Translations under genes and position numbers: made by a program | From: Crambe crambe | Lineage: Eukaryota; Porifera; Demospongiae; Poecilosclerida; Crambeidae | Assembly (NCBI GenBank): GCA_963924555.1 | Contig: OZ004597.1 | Coordinates: forward strand, 1,488,001 to 1,552,000 | Direction of reading: 5' to 3' | DNA: 64,000 nt | Notes under the pieces: generated by a model | Seen by the model: the letters and a program-made list of their open reading frames with translations, nothing else | The model's database searches: none | Told to the model about the DNA's origin: nothing | Shown: positions 12,024 to 22,720 of the stretch, one piece after another | Layout: every line of letters begins with the position of its first letter | How positions within the stretch are numbered: the stretch's first letter is position 1

Positions 12024-12240
12024 TGGTATGGAAGCCGAGAAGTGCAATTACATCATCCGCAAGCAAATTAGCATGCGGCGCAAGTCTCCGCAAATCTCCG
12101 CAAGGCTCCGCAAGTCTCCGCAAGTCTCCGCAAGTCTCTGCATTCCTCCGCAAGCCTCCGCAATCCTCCGCAAGCCTCCGCAAGTCTCCGCAAGTCTCCG
12201 CAAGTGCAAAAGCAAGTTGGTAAAGGATCCCCGTGTGCGC
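12024..12240 (+). repeat. 10-bp iterated array module, copy 1 (left of the kinase gene)
   Basis: From 12081 to 12200 the sequence is exactly twelve 10-bp units of CAAGTCTCCG with variants (CAAGGCTCCG, CATTCCTCCG and similar). The left flank carries GGAAGCCGAGAAGTGCAAT and CATCATCCGCAAGCAAATTA; the right flank carries AAGTTGGTAAAGGATC. The same flanks recur around copies 2 and 3, so this is a dispersed module and not a local microsatellite. GC and CpG content far exceed the surroundings. It ends ~100 bp before the kinase start codon. Confidence 0.92.
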
Positions 12241-12340
12241 ACGGCCCGGCGGCCGCGGCGGCCGGCCAGCTGTGGCGCGGGCGGGTACGCATGAGCGTGC
12301 TCTCTCAATTTTTTCTAGCCATAGGAAGAAGAACAGCGAC

Positions 12341-15300
12341 ATGAGTTCCACTGACTCGAAAAGAGCACTTGAATTTAGTACATTAACAGAAGCTGATCTT
12401 CTTTCTAGGCTGCCTTCTTTTATTGATCACCTAAAGAAGATAGCTGATGGAAAGGTTAGTGCAAGGAGCAAAGATTCAGGTAGCAGTAGGAGATACCTCA
12501 TCAATACTCCTCCCAGGTTGTATCAGTACACCTGCACATAATGTAACATAATGTAACCCATAATATATATGCAGGTTCCTTTGGAAAGCCACAGGAAGTG
12601 GTGGCAGGGTTCCTGCAAGACAAAAAGTATGTAGCTAGCTGATTAATCAAGGTGTGTAAGGTTATTGCTTATTGAATGTACAATAGATGAGCTGACAAAC
12701 AAATCGTATTTTATAACTTGTGTCTCATCAAAAGCTACATATGCTCTATATGACAGGCTAACCCATCACTTTTGTGTCGAAAGCATGAAGGTATAATTAT
12801 GCACAGGCTGTATTAACAAGTTTTACTAGCATGCTTGTGGTTAGGTTTTTGGCTATACAATTGCCATCCTCTACCCAGAAGCAATAAAGTGTCTTGTGAT
12901 GGAGCAATTCAGTATCAATGCAGAGGAAGTAAGTTGTAGCCTCATTCTTGAGCACTGATTCAGAGGTCTACATATACAGGCAGAGAGAGTGATGTTTGCA
13001 AACATACACCCAGAAAAGCATGATCCTGAAAGTGATGTGGGTAAGTAGTAGATAAAAGTATGTCTCCTTCTGGAACATGGTCGGGGTAGGTAGGTAAAGG
13101 GTTCATCATGTAGGATTGTGTGCACGTGATAAGCTTACAGTTAGTTCACCTTTGCATGCAGCTATTGAATAGTTAGCCTATTGAATAGTTATAGTTAGTC
13201 TCGAGCTCGCTGAATAGTATAAATGAGGTCAAGAAAAGAACGCTTATTGACGCTATCAAGTGAGATGCACGGACTTATCGCAGATATGTTAAAAGAGCCA
13301 CATCCTCAAAAGGATATAGGTAAGTGGGTGATGTGCTTTATTTGAGATATTGGAGTCTCAGGCACTAGAATGAACTGTATTTCAAGAAATAGTACAGTAA
13401 ATTTTATGTAAGAGAAATCTTGCACAGACTCTCACCTGAGAAGAGAGTCTGGTGGTGCTATCAGTGTCCCAATTATGCAATATAGGAGTTGTACCAGACT
13501 ATCTGTGCTTGTGTGACTAAGAGAGAATTTTTGTTCTCAACACACACACACACACAGAAGCCTCGTCTGATCTACTTAAATCGTCTGATCTACTTAAAAG
13601 GGCTAATGAGATCCAGAAAAAATTGAAAAGGACTCCTAAGATTATAGGTGAAAGTTCTTCATGTCCTGTAAGTAAAGGTTTATATAGTGCATACAGATTG
13701 ATGTGTAACTGCCCGAGATGTTTGACTTGTATTGCATTTATCTAGGTAACTTTTTTTTCCATGAGGAAGAGGAAAAAAAATTATGTTAAAGATGGTTTTT
13801 CAATTGAAATTATAGTGGATAGAGATATTAATTATAAAGATCTGTTATCATCGGGTTGTGATGCACTCGACTGTTCTCCTCTCCCATTTGGGCATACCAC
13901 TGCCTTATTTACTCCTGGGGGGGCCATGATAAAGGAGAGTAAGGACTGGTCATTGAGTTTGTATATGCATCAGCACCATAGGGGACCAGGCAAACTTCAA
14001 TTTGGGATTGGTTTTGTATCTACGGGTAGTCTTATCAGATTCTGTATTGGCCCACCTTCACATTTTGATTTGTGCACATAGGCACCAATTTCACCTATCC
14101 ATTCATCCTCTGGTTATCGCAGTTGTTCCAGCCCTGCTTCAAAATCTGATACTGATTCTATCATCAGTAAACAGTACTTGGCACTTAAGTATTTAGCATT
14201 GCTTATGTTACTAACAGTTGATGAGCAAAGTTCGGATAAGGCTCTTTCAAAGAAAAGAAAGGAAAGGGAAAAGGGAAGCGTCCATTATCTCAAACTACCA
14301 TTAGGGAGGCTGGTTGTCCTAGGGCATCAAGGCATCCTGCAAAAAGGCCTAAAGCTGGTTTGCTAGTTTTATCTTGTGCATATACATATAGCATATGCTT
14401 TTTCGTATGTACTATAGATCAGTGTATGGAATTTTTTGCACAAGAACTTAGTGAATCGACACGGAATTTCTGTCGTTCAACAGTGATTGGTAGAGGTGGC
14501 TATGGTACGGTGTATAAAGGTGTGTTGCGTTATGGCAGTGTGGCAATCAAGGTCTTATCACAGGTTATTCTAATGAATGTGTATATCTGTAGTGTTACAA
14601 CTTATAGGACGGTAAACTTCTATTATAGGATGGTAAGAATGCTCTTGGTTGTAGCTCCTCTATGTTACTTCAAACAGAAGTAGGAGCTTTGAATCGGTAG
14701 GAGATGTTTTTAAAAGGTTCAGCTTATAATCCTGTGTTCATATTTCAGTTTCCGCCATCCTAATGTGCTACAGATGCTTGGGTTTTGCTCCAAGCCACCT
14801 GCACTAATATTTGAGTTTATGATGAATGGAAGCCTATTTGAGAAGCTTCATAATGTAATGCCAACCTAGTACTTGTAAGCTGAATTGATTTTGACTTCCT
14901 TTTGTGTAATAGGAAAGAGATCAGTTGCTTTCGTGGGACAGGAGGAAATCTATCCTGGTAGATGCTTGTAAAGGCCTTGTGTACCTGCATACAGCCACCC
15001 CTCCACTAATTCACCAGGATATTAAATCGTACGTTTTATAGACTGTAATTTCATGTTATGTGATATTGATATATTGCTGCAGTGCAAATATTCTTCTTGA
15101 TGAGGCTTATAAAGCGAAATTGGGTGACTTCGGCTTTTCTGTAGAATTACCATCTGTATCTAGTGGCCAGACACTATTTACTGCCAACTTCATATCTAGA
15201 TCCGAGGGCTATTACCCTTCTGAAGTGTGTTCTGGAAAAATCTCTGATAGGAGTGATGTATACTGTTTTGGTGTTGTAAGTTGGGTGGTCATGCCCAAAA

Positions 15301-15823
15301 TATTTAGATCCATGTACTTTCAGGTTATTTTAGAAACCTATTCTGGACTTAAAGCTTATGATGAAGAGAGAGATGATCCCAAGCTGGTATGTACATCGAT
15401 TTAAAGTGTATTAAAATAATAGCCCCTATGCATTCTAAATTATAATCCAACGTTTTTCACTGATGATCTGATTCTTGATCTGGCATTGTAGGTTGATTCC
15501 CTACAAGAAGAGATCTCCGATCGGACTAAGTTCAGTGATGTATACGATTCTTTTTTAGGTGTGCCCCCTCCTTCTTGTGACTACTATTTCAACATTATCT
15601 CAGCTTGCTTGAAGAGACACAGTGTCAGGGCACAATCATCAGATGTAAGGGGGTCATGTTTACACACTTGTGGCTGGCTGGGAATGTGTATGTGTATTGT
15701 GGGTAACTGGGCACTGAATAGTGAGGGTGTGCAGATCACTAGCTTTGATGTGTGCTCTCTACTGCTCCTGGTTGACTTTTTTTGTTGTTATTATAGGTAC
15801 TTGAAATGTTGACACATGAATGA
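12341..15823 (+). CDS. IRAK/Pelle-type protein kinase with an unrecognised N-terminal region
   Basis: Eighteen exons give 1,905 nt (634 aa) with consistent phases: 12341-12479, 12575-12626, 12757-12790, 12845-12928, 12980-13040, 13239-13319, 13558-13667, 13746-14015, 14082-14166, 14241-14357, 14418-14563, 14629-14696, 14749-14854, 14913-15028, 15083-15275, 15324-15386, 15492-15644, 15797-15823. The C-terminal half is a kinase: glycine loop GRGGYGTV, VAIK lysine, alpha-C glutamate in TEVGAL, FRHPNVLQMLGFC, catalytic loop HQDIKSANILLD and a DFG in GDFGFS. Gln replaces the usual Arg of HRD; HxDIKS resembles IRAK/Pelle kinases of innate signalling, and all catalytic residues are present. The N-terminal ~200 residues (for example HFCVESMKVFGYTIAILYPE) are helical-looking and I do not recognise them; a death domain is not evident. 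An SSDLLK duplication lies in exon 7. The acceptor of exon 6 (AAAAG) is weak and the least certain junction. Confidence 0.82.
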
Positions 15824-15949
15824 GTAGTCCAGGTTTTTTTCTTGTTTGCTATCAAATGACATGCTCACCCAGAAACTCACTCAATTGTATTCACTTTCAA
15901 TTCACATTCAGTCAAAAAAAATTCATTCTGTCAAAAAATTTAATAGTAG

Positions 15950-17701
15950 TTAACTGTTGATAATGAAATCCCGTGCTGGATGAGTAACCAAATGATGGTA
16001 CAATGATGAACAAAAAGATTGACTAATACTCTGTTGGTCCATGGCAAAGTCAACTCGAAGCACAGTGTCAGCCCATGCTTCAAAAATTGGTGAATAAAAA
16101 GGTGCTGGTGGTTCACTTTCTGTCATCATAGCATCAAGCCAGATATCTGTACTGATTGGTTTAGAGAAATCTTCTGTTCCTGAAGTTTAGGAAAGAAGGA
16201 AGTTAAAAGGATATTTGAATTATAGCTAACCATATAGGGATGGGAACTCGTATAGCTCATTCGGCACTCCATTGGGACACTCTGAAAGGCGATTTTTACG
16301 AATCAAGTGTGAATTCCAGGTTTCAATAAATTCAGCTAGATCCTTTTTCAATGGTACAAGTACAACATATGCCAGGCAACTCCTATTACAACAGCAATAT
16401 AATAATTTCTGACATAATATATATATATATATATTATATACCTGTGAAAGTCATTAGTTGAAACAAAGTCTCCACAGTGGGCTAGGGTCTGAAAATTTTA
16501 TTATTGGTAGCAATTATCTTAGCAACAATTTATACCTTAAAAAAATCAATCCACCAGTGTGTTTTGTGCCTTCTAAGCTGAGACCACCATGCCTCGATTC
16601 TCTGTAAATGGGTTATAGTAGTAGTTCAAATGAAATAGTTTCATGTACTTTTTGAACACCTACAATATTTGATTTGGATGGTCCATAGATAAAGCTTTTT
16701 TCATTAGCCATCCCATCGGTATGATAAAAACGAAAGGCAATTTATATAGCTGCAATTGTTGGATTTTCTGTGCCATAATCGCCTCTTATAACTGATGGAC
16801 ATCCTATATGATGCACACCGTAAACTGGCTAGCTAGCATGCTGCAACAGTTACCTCCCACTTGCTCCACATTTTCCAAGTAATATCTAGCTATTACTCTT
16901 GGATTACTATTAGATGGGGCTAGCTTCAGCCAAATGATTTTCCTAGAAAAACTGAAGGAACATTATGATAATTTGCCTTGCACACAAATTTGCATACCCA
17001 TCAATACAGCCATGAAGAGTGAAGCCAAATGGGGTCATTTTGTCATATCCATCGATATGCCAGATAAAATTTGGTCCCTATAATAATATTATGATAATAG
17101 CTATAGCTATTCCTAGTTTTAACACCGTTTGTACCTTATTTCTGTAAATTCTTCTCTTTAGTGTCTTTTTTCGCCTTCGTTCGGAACCACAGGGATCTTC
17201 CTCTTTCATGATTTTCATCACAGTATCTCTGTTATTGTTGAAATAGCATTCCATCTTTAAGTGAAATTTAATTACCTTCTGACCAGGAGATGATACTTGA
17301 GTCTGAGAATCTGCCACATGGCTCGATAGCCTCTAAGCTGGTTAGATGAGGCCAATTCAACCTACAGTTTTAAGTCATAGCTACATGTAAAGACGCCAGT
17401 TTATGATCATGTAATTGTTCCTTACCCTGATGATGGACCTGACTTGGTGTTCAGGTGGATCAGGCCAACGCCTGGATAACCCAAGACGATTAAACTGGTT
17501 TTTCAGCCATCTCAAACTAGACACCAAACAGTCATTGTCAATACACAATCTGTTAGCTAGCAGTTTAATAACTTGATACCTTCTCTTCATGTGATACTTC
17601 AAGTACAAAATGGCTAATAACCTCTTGTACGGTCTCCACGAATAGAATAACTCTATAAGTATGTCTAGAAAGATATCCAAATCACGGCTATCTTCAACCA
17701 T
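15950..17701 (-). pseudogene. Integrase-core (rve, DDE) gene with an in-frame stop
   Basis: Minus-strand multi-exon gene; first exon 17701-17426, second 17361-17276, further exons to the stop at 15950-15952. The pattern matches a known animal family of integrase-core proteins: GYRAMWQILRLKY, then GPNFIWHIDGYDKM (first Asp), [24 protein letters not shown] (second Asp) and RIEAWWSQLRRHKTHWWIDF (Glu). These are the DDE residues of retroviral-type integrases. A TAA stop (16742-16744) interrupts the middle, where ATA-TAA-ATT stands in an otherwise conserved stretch (PTIAAI then IAFRFYHTD); CAA would be expected. Unless spliced around or polymorphic, the copy is broken. It runs convergently with the kinase gene, 126 bp from its stop. 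Confidence 0.78.
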
Positions 17702-17767
17702 AAATAAGACTTACCATCCATAGTTAGTTGTCTTACACACATACGCGCGCGCGTACATTATCGGTCG

Positions 17768-17985
17768 CACGCGCGGGAGATCCTTTACCAACTTTCAAAA
17801 AAATCATTTTGCAAGGCGGAAAAACTTGCGGAGACTTGCGGGCTCTTCCGGAGACTTGCGGATACTTGCGGATACTTGCGGAGCCTTGCGGAGACTTCGC
17901 GGAGCTTTGCGGAGACTTGCGGAGCTTTGCGGAGACTTCGCGGAGCTTTGCGGAGCCTTGCGGAGACTTCACGGGTGTTTTGATC
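17768..17985 (-). repeat. 10-bp iterated array module, copy 2, inverted relative to copy 1
   Basis: On the plus strand it reads CTTGCGGAGA repeats (about 15 units, some lengthened to 11 bp as CTTCGCGGAG), the complement of copy 1. The left flank GATCCTTTACCAACTT is the complement of the right flank of copy 1, so the array, the linker and the CpG-rich segment next to the gene are arranged symmetrically around the kinase-integrase pair. The right flank has ACGGGTGTTTTG, shared with copy 3. It starts ~65 bp beyond the integrase start codon. Confidence 0.9.
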
Positions 17986-18382
17986 CCAATATGCGCATGG
18001 ACAGTAACTTGTAAATGAAATTTTTTCACTATGCCTAGTAATACCATAGCAACGGTGTTTCCTGGTTTAGCACTATGCACTTAGTGACCATTTCCGGGGT
18101 CATAGTACTTTACCAGCCACGTGGCAATAGAGAAGAAGAGTAGCTCTACAAACTGGTGAAAAAACGGGGGGAAAAGAACAAGTGTGAGAATATTTACACG
18201 CGCTTGAACTTTGAAGGAGTCTAACTCTTGTTTATACCATCCAGAAAGTTTGTAGACAGGAGAATAGCAGTGAAAAAGAAAATCCCATCATCCTGCTTCT
18301 AGGTAATATCAGTATTATTTTACTTATAATTTTTTCCAGAGAGTTACAGCCATATGTATATATGCATGTTATTTGGTTCAGT
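17986..18382. other. Interval between array copy 2 and transposon A
   Basis: No gene recognised. Its last 7 bp (18376-18382, GTTCAGT) are the left target-site duplicate of transposon A. Confidence 0.6.
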
Positions 18383-18516
18383 CATAGATAAAGGAGGAAG
18401 GAGGGATTGGAAACAGTAATTTTTCGCGAGATTAAGCCGCGTTATGTGATGACATCACCAATAATCAAAAGCGCACTGCGCGCCAGCCATGTGCAAGGTT
18501 TGACCAGCTGGCAACT

Positions 18517-19500
18517 ATGGCTACTGGGATTGTGAGGAGTGCTCTCAGCACAGTGATTGAAAAGACACCTTCTCAGTCTTCAAGGAGTTGCAAGGTAAGG
18601 CATTGGGCTCAGGAAATTCTTGATAAAGCTTGTCAGGGGGAGTCAGAAATTGAGCAGTTCGATAGTTTCTGTGCTGAGCTAGTGAAGCATCTTCAGGCCA
18701 TGATAAGCTCTATAACCAGTAAGTATAGGCTCAAAACTTCAAAAATGGAGCATCTATGGAGAGAGTTCCAGGCAGAAAGGGTAAAAGATACACTACCACG
18801 CTTATGGAAGCAGATGATTACGAAATTAGGTGTGAACATTGATGATGCTTTACTTGAGCAGTCTTTGTACCAAGAAATCTTTGAAATGTGCCTAAAAGAG
18901 TATTTCACTATTGCCAGTCAAAGCAGTAGCGTTGGAAGTGCCCATGATGTCATTTTAACAGCTGATGAACTTAACATATTACGTTATGTTAGTGGGTATG
19001 TAGCACGGCAACTATTAAGACGTTATGAAAAGAAATCTGGTGAAGTGTACCGCCAGTATGTTACTTGCCTTGGTGAGATGGCTGTTGCGGGAGAAGGTGA
19101 TGACATACTCTCATACACAAGAAAGTGGATGGAAAAAGTGAACAGAGGTGGTCTATTTCCAATCAATGATGATACATTTCACTTGTTCATTGAAATTGTA
19201 AAATGTGTGCGCATACACCTTCCAAACTATCTCCATACCAAACCCAAAGGTTCATTCCAGCAAAGTGTACATGATAAGATAGTTGACAATGAAGATGTTC
19301 AGTTTCACTGGGTATTGTTGTCACAAGATATTGAAGACTCAGATGACTCCGTTACTCTATTAACCGAAATCGTTAAGCTCTGTGTTACAATTAGGGGGTT
19401 TGCTATGGTTGCATCGTGGATGGAAGTTTATAAAAACCAAGAGAATAAAAATACACAAAAGTCAACAGGTTTAAGGAAGTCTCTTAGTGGTGTATCATGA
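18517..19500 (+). CDS. Accessory protein of P-like transposon A, 327 aa
   Basis: Single-exon frame from 134 bp inside the left end. Conserved-looking parts are ILRYVSGYVARQLLRRYEKK (~150), WMEKVNRGGLFPINDDTFHL (~208), DNEDVQFHWVLLSQD (~255) and a C-terminal RGFAMVASWMEVYK with TQKSTGLRKSLS. The same blocks occur in transposon B (WVDLVDRGGLTLVNNKTF, SYASSWIENFK, TQKSKGIRKQL), so the gene travels with this transposon family. I know similar proteins from invertebrate P-like elements but not their function. No catalytic motif is visible. It stops 30 bp from the end of the convergent transposase gene. Confidence 0.8.
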   Translation: MATGIVRSALSTVIEKTPSQSSRSCKVRHWAQEILDKACQGESEIEQFDSFCAELVKHLQAMISSITSKYRLKTSKMEHLWREFQAERVKDTLPRLWKQMITKLGVNIDDALLEQSLYQEIFEMCLKEYFTIASQSSSVGSAHDVILTADELNILRYVSGYVARQLLRRYEKKSGEVYRQYVTCLGEMAVAGEGDDILSYTRKWMEKVNRGGLFPINDDTFHLFIEIVKCVRIHLPNYLHTKPKGSFQQSVHDKIVDNEDVQFHWVLLSQDIEDSDDSVTLLTEIVKLCVTIRGFAMVASWMEVYKNQENKNTQKSTGLRKSLSGVS

Positions 19501-19530
19501 TCATAGCTACATACATAGTACTACTTAATG

Positions 19531-22334
19531 TTACTTTTTTGTTCGTTTGCGTTTGGGTAAAGGGGTTTCATCTATTGTTGGTTGCTTATTACTGAATAAC
19601 CGCCTCTTCCTGCTGCAGTTACCTCTAACTGGATCCAGAGCCATGGATTTCTGCACATGCAGTGCTGCAGCGTTATGCACACACTGTTGTAAATTGGGAT
19701 TCTCGTTCCTTCCCCCCCTAGCCCTCTGCTTTCCAAAATAGTTCTCTAAAGGGTCTTGAGATAGGTGCTCACTTAGTAGATACAGCTTCTGAGTAGTAGC
19801 AGGATCTTGTGGTTGAGACAACAAAAATTTCGTCATTTCGACAAATGACATCACTAAAAGAAACAAACAGCCGCCAATCAACAAAGAACAATGTATTAGG
19901 GTAATGGGGGAGAGGCAAAAACAAAGGCAAAGGGGCATAACATACCAGTAACAGTTAATAACATACCAGTAACAGATAAACCTTCCAGGGTTTCTCGGCT
20001 TAAAAGCATCTTTCCTTTCTCTGTTGCGCTCAAACTCTTGTCACTGTACACTTCCTTTTTCCAATCTGCTAAGTAGGTCAAGAAATCCCCCTGCAGCCAC
20101 TGTAAGTGAAAGGACAATTACATCATGTGAAGGTACCACTGTGCCTACAATCTACATGTAGATACCTTCAGTCTGTCATCATTGGGACTGTAATATGGCT
20201 TAAGATCTTCTTTTCTTTTAAAGGCCCACTCATCCAGACTTCTCACATTAAGCATGTCAAAAAACCTGTCGAACATCAACACAAATTTCTCTGTCTCTTT
20301 AGTAGAGGGATCACCAAAGTACGAAAAAGCATCTGCTACACTTTTACTCAAAACCTAAAAAATAATTTTAAAAATGCATGAGTAACTATCTATAAATCAT
20401 AATAGAAGAAATACCTGTGCAGCAAGGTCGACTCGCATCCGAGAAAAGGATGTCAACTCCAGATGCTCCCTCTTTAACTTTGGTACTAGAGAAAGTCCTT
20501 GAGAAGAGAGTGAGGTGGCATTCAGCTTGGAATGGAGATCCTCCAGATGTTTCCACTCTATATGCTGGCCATGTACCTATTAAGGAAATGAATAATAATA
20601 AAGATTCAGGTTTTGGTGTGCTATTTACCTTCATGTGTCTGGTACCATCTTTCCCAGAGTGTGACCAACAGTTACTTACGGTCTTCATCAGATGTGGAGC
20701 GTCAGAAATAAAATACAGCCAACGATTGTCAGGTGAGTAGATGTTGCGTGTCTTGTAAAAGAAAGTCTCAGGGTCCTTCTTGCTACAGTGCATCCGAAAT
20801 AACTTTCTGTTGGGACTGGCACCGTCAGCTGTGATACACAAGACTTTAAGTTCCCTAGCTTCAAGACGACGTATAGCTTCCCAAACGATGGGGAACAAAA
20901 TATCACCAGCAGCATCCCTAGTTCCAAAGTGAGCTAAGGGAAACTCTAACTTGAACATAATCCCACGAACCATCAAAACCAGGACGTGCTTTGCTACGGT
21001 TGGCTGTTCCCCACCTTGCTCAATCTGTAAAAGCTGATCATTGATGTCACCCAGATTAGTGAATCCAATTATTTCACCGGAGTATTTGTTATATACTAAC
21101 CCTTCCTTTACTTTCATTTCATCCATTAGCAATGCAATGAATCGCCTAGATGCAGGAAGGTTTGGGGAAATTTCACTCATGAGCTGCTCATCAACTTCAT
21201 CCATAAATCCAGGCTTGTTAGTGAAGTAGTTTGTATAATCCCTTAAGGTTCTCTCCGAGGGTAGTTTAACAAAACCACTGGTTCGTAAAGCATGGTAAGC
21301 AGAACTAGAAAGTAATTTTAAGTTCAAACACCACTTTATCATGACAGGGTGCCAATGAACTTGCTTCATATTTGGAAGAGAGGAAGCCTTCAGCTGTTCC
21401 TCCCAAAACAGCCTGGCAAAACTGCCTTCAGAGTAGGCACTCTTTATTTTGTCTGTGTTCTCCTCCATGATAGCAAGCATATCAGACTGAAGGGTTGTTT
21501 CAAGAGTTTCACCTTGCTCCTGAGTCACTCTTCTAACTCTCTCTTGCAGCTTCTCCACAGCACATTCAGCAGCACGAGCCCTTTTCTTGAGTTTCTCCAT
21601 TTTGTTGTTTTTTTTTGTGGGGTGTTGAGGTAACGATCATTAGTGAAAGTGCTTGAATCCTGCATGTCCTGTTGTTGCTTTTTGCTCCATCTATGATACA
21701 TGGCACGTAAAGTAGCTCTGTATTTTGTACAGGCAGAACACTTGACAGAAGCTGATAAGATTTCACAATTGGCAGTACGAACAGTTTGAGGATCGGTATT
21801 ATCCAAAATACATACAGTTCTACCTTCATTAGAGACAATTTTTCCTTTCTTGGGTGTAATCATATGAATGAAATTGGGATCTGGTTGCCCAACACATATA
21901 TGAAGGCTGTCAAGCTTAGCCAGAAGTCGAGAAAAAGTCTCAGAGGTTAACATGTGGGGAAAGGGATGTAGCACACTACATAGAGTGGTGGTCACCTCAC
22001 GGTCATTCACAAAAAGCATCCAAGTCAAGTCAGCATTAACACTCAAACAAATTACTCTAAATGGGTGAGTAGAACTGCTACTTTCTTGAGAAAGTTTACA
22101 TAAAACTATTTTCTCCAGACCATCAGGACTCTGGTCAGTCCATGCTCTACTTGGAAGTGCTAGAGATGAGTGTAGCTGATGCAATAGAGTGCTACTGGCA
22201 TGAGGCAGTTGATCACCAACAGTTGTTGAAGAGGCGATACCAGTGGCAGAAGATTCATTTCGGCAGCCTGCACGACATTGCCTCCTCTCCCTCTCATGCT
22301 TCTTCTGATGCTGAAATCTCAACCTACGAGGCAT
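19531..22334 (-). CDS. P-element-like transposase of transposon A, with a one-base frame break
   Basis: Minus strand, five coding blocks: 22334-~20680 (crossing the frame break), ~20577-20416, ~20351-20149, ~20101-19968 and ~19854-19531. It shows the P/THAP9-type architecture: HALRTSGFVKLPSERTLRDY, the first catalytic Asp in FIALLMDEMKVKEG, the second in LCITADGASPNRKL, PHLMKTVSNCWS, and the C-terminal SQDPLENYFGKQR with the likely third acid (Glu). A basic lysine-rich tail ends the protein. The N-terminal part has a CSACTKYRATLRAMY cysteine pair; I do not see a canonical THAP zinc finger. At an A9 run (about 21609-21617) the frame must slip back one base to join the N-terminal part to the coiled-coil start MEKLKKRARAAE. 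Apart from this the gene is open. Confidence 0.85.
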
Positions 22335-22720
22335 GCCTGTATATAGATGATTGCTATTACGCTACATGTACATGTTAGCTATTGTATAAACAAGAGCACA
22401 GAATCACACAACATTGATGTACTGAAGGAGAGGGATAAAGCTTGGTGCATAACGGTTGAACCGATACTGTGCTTAAAGTACCTATATTTACTTTGAAATG
22501 TGAGAAATAAGGCCATACCTAATTGATTACATGTTTCACGGATTCCCCAGTACAAATTTTGACCAGGGTGGCAGGCAAAAAAAAAAAAAAAAAAAAGCAT
22601 GAATATCATTAAAAAAAATTTTTTTTATTTACAGGAAAAACAGATGAACACGTCATGTGAACACTACATTAGAAAGAAAGTATTAACAAAAACATGTTGA
22701 TATGGTATTGTTGTAATTGG

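Noticed and set aside
12081..12200. CRISPR-like array
   Set aside because: Units are 10 bp and contiguous with no unique spacers, in a spliceosomal-intron genome.
12004..12351. Several overlapping open frames with leucine- or serine-rich repeats on both strands
   Set aside because: They are created by the 10-bp array: a repeat with few stop codons is open in most frames, and there is no start, splice or domain support.
14169..14240. Apparent frameshift in the kinase linker
   Set aside because: Resolved by an intron from 14167 to 14240 with branch TTACTAAC; phases then agree to the end of the gene.
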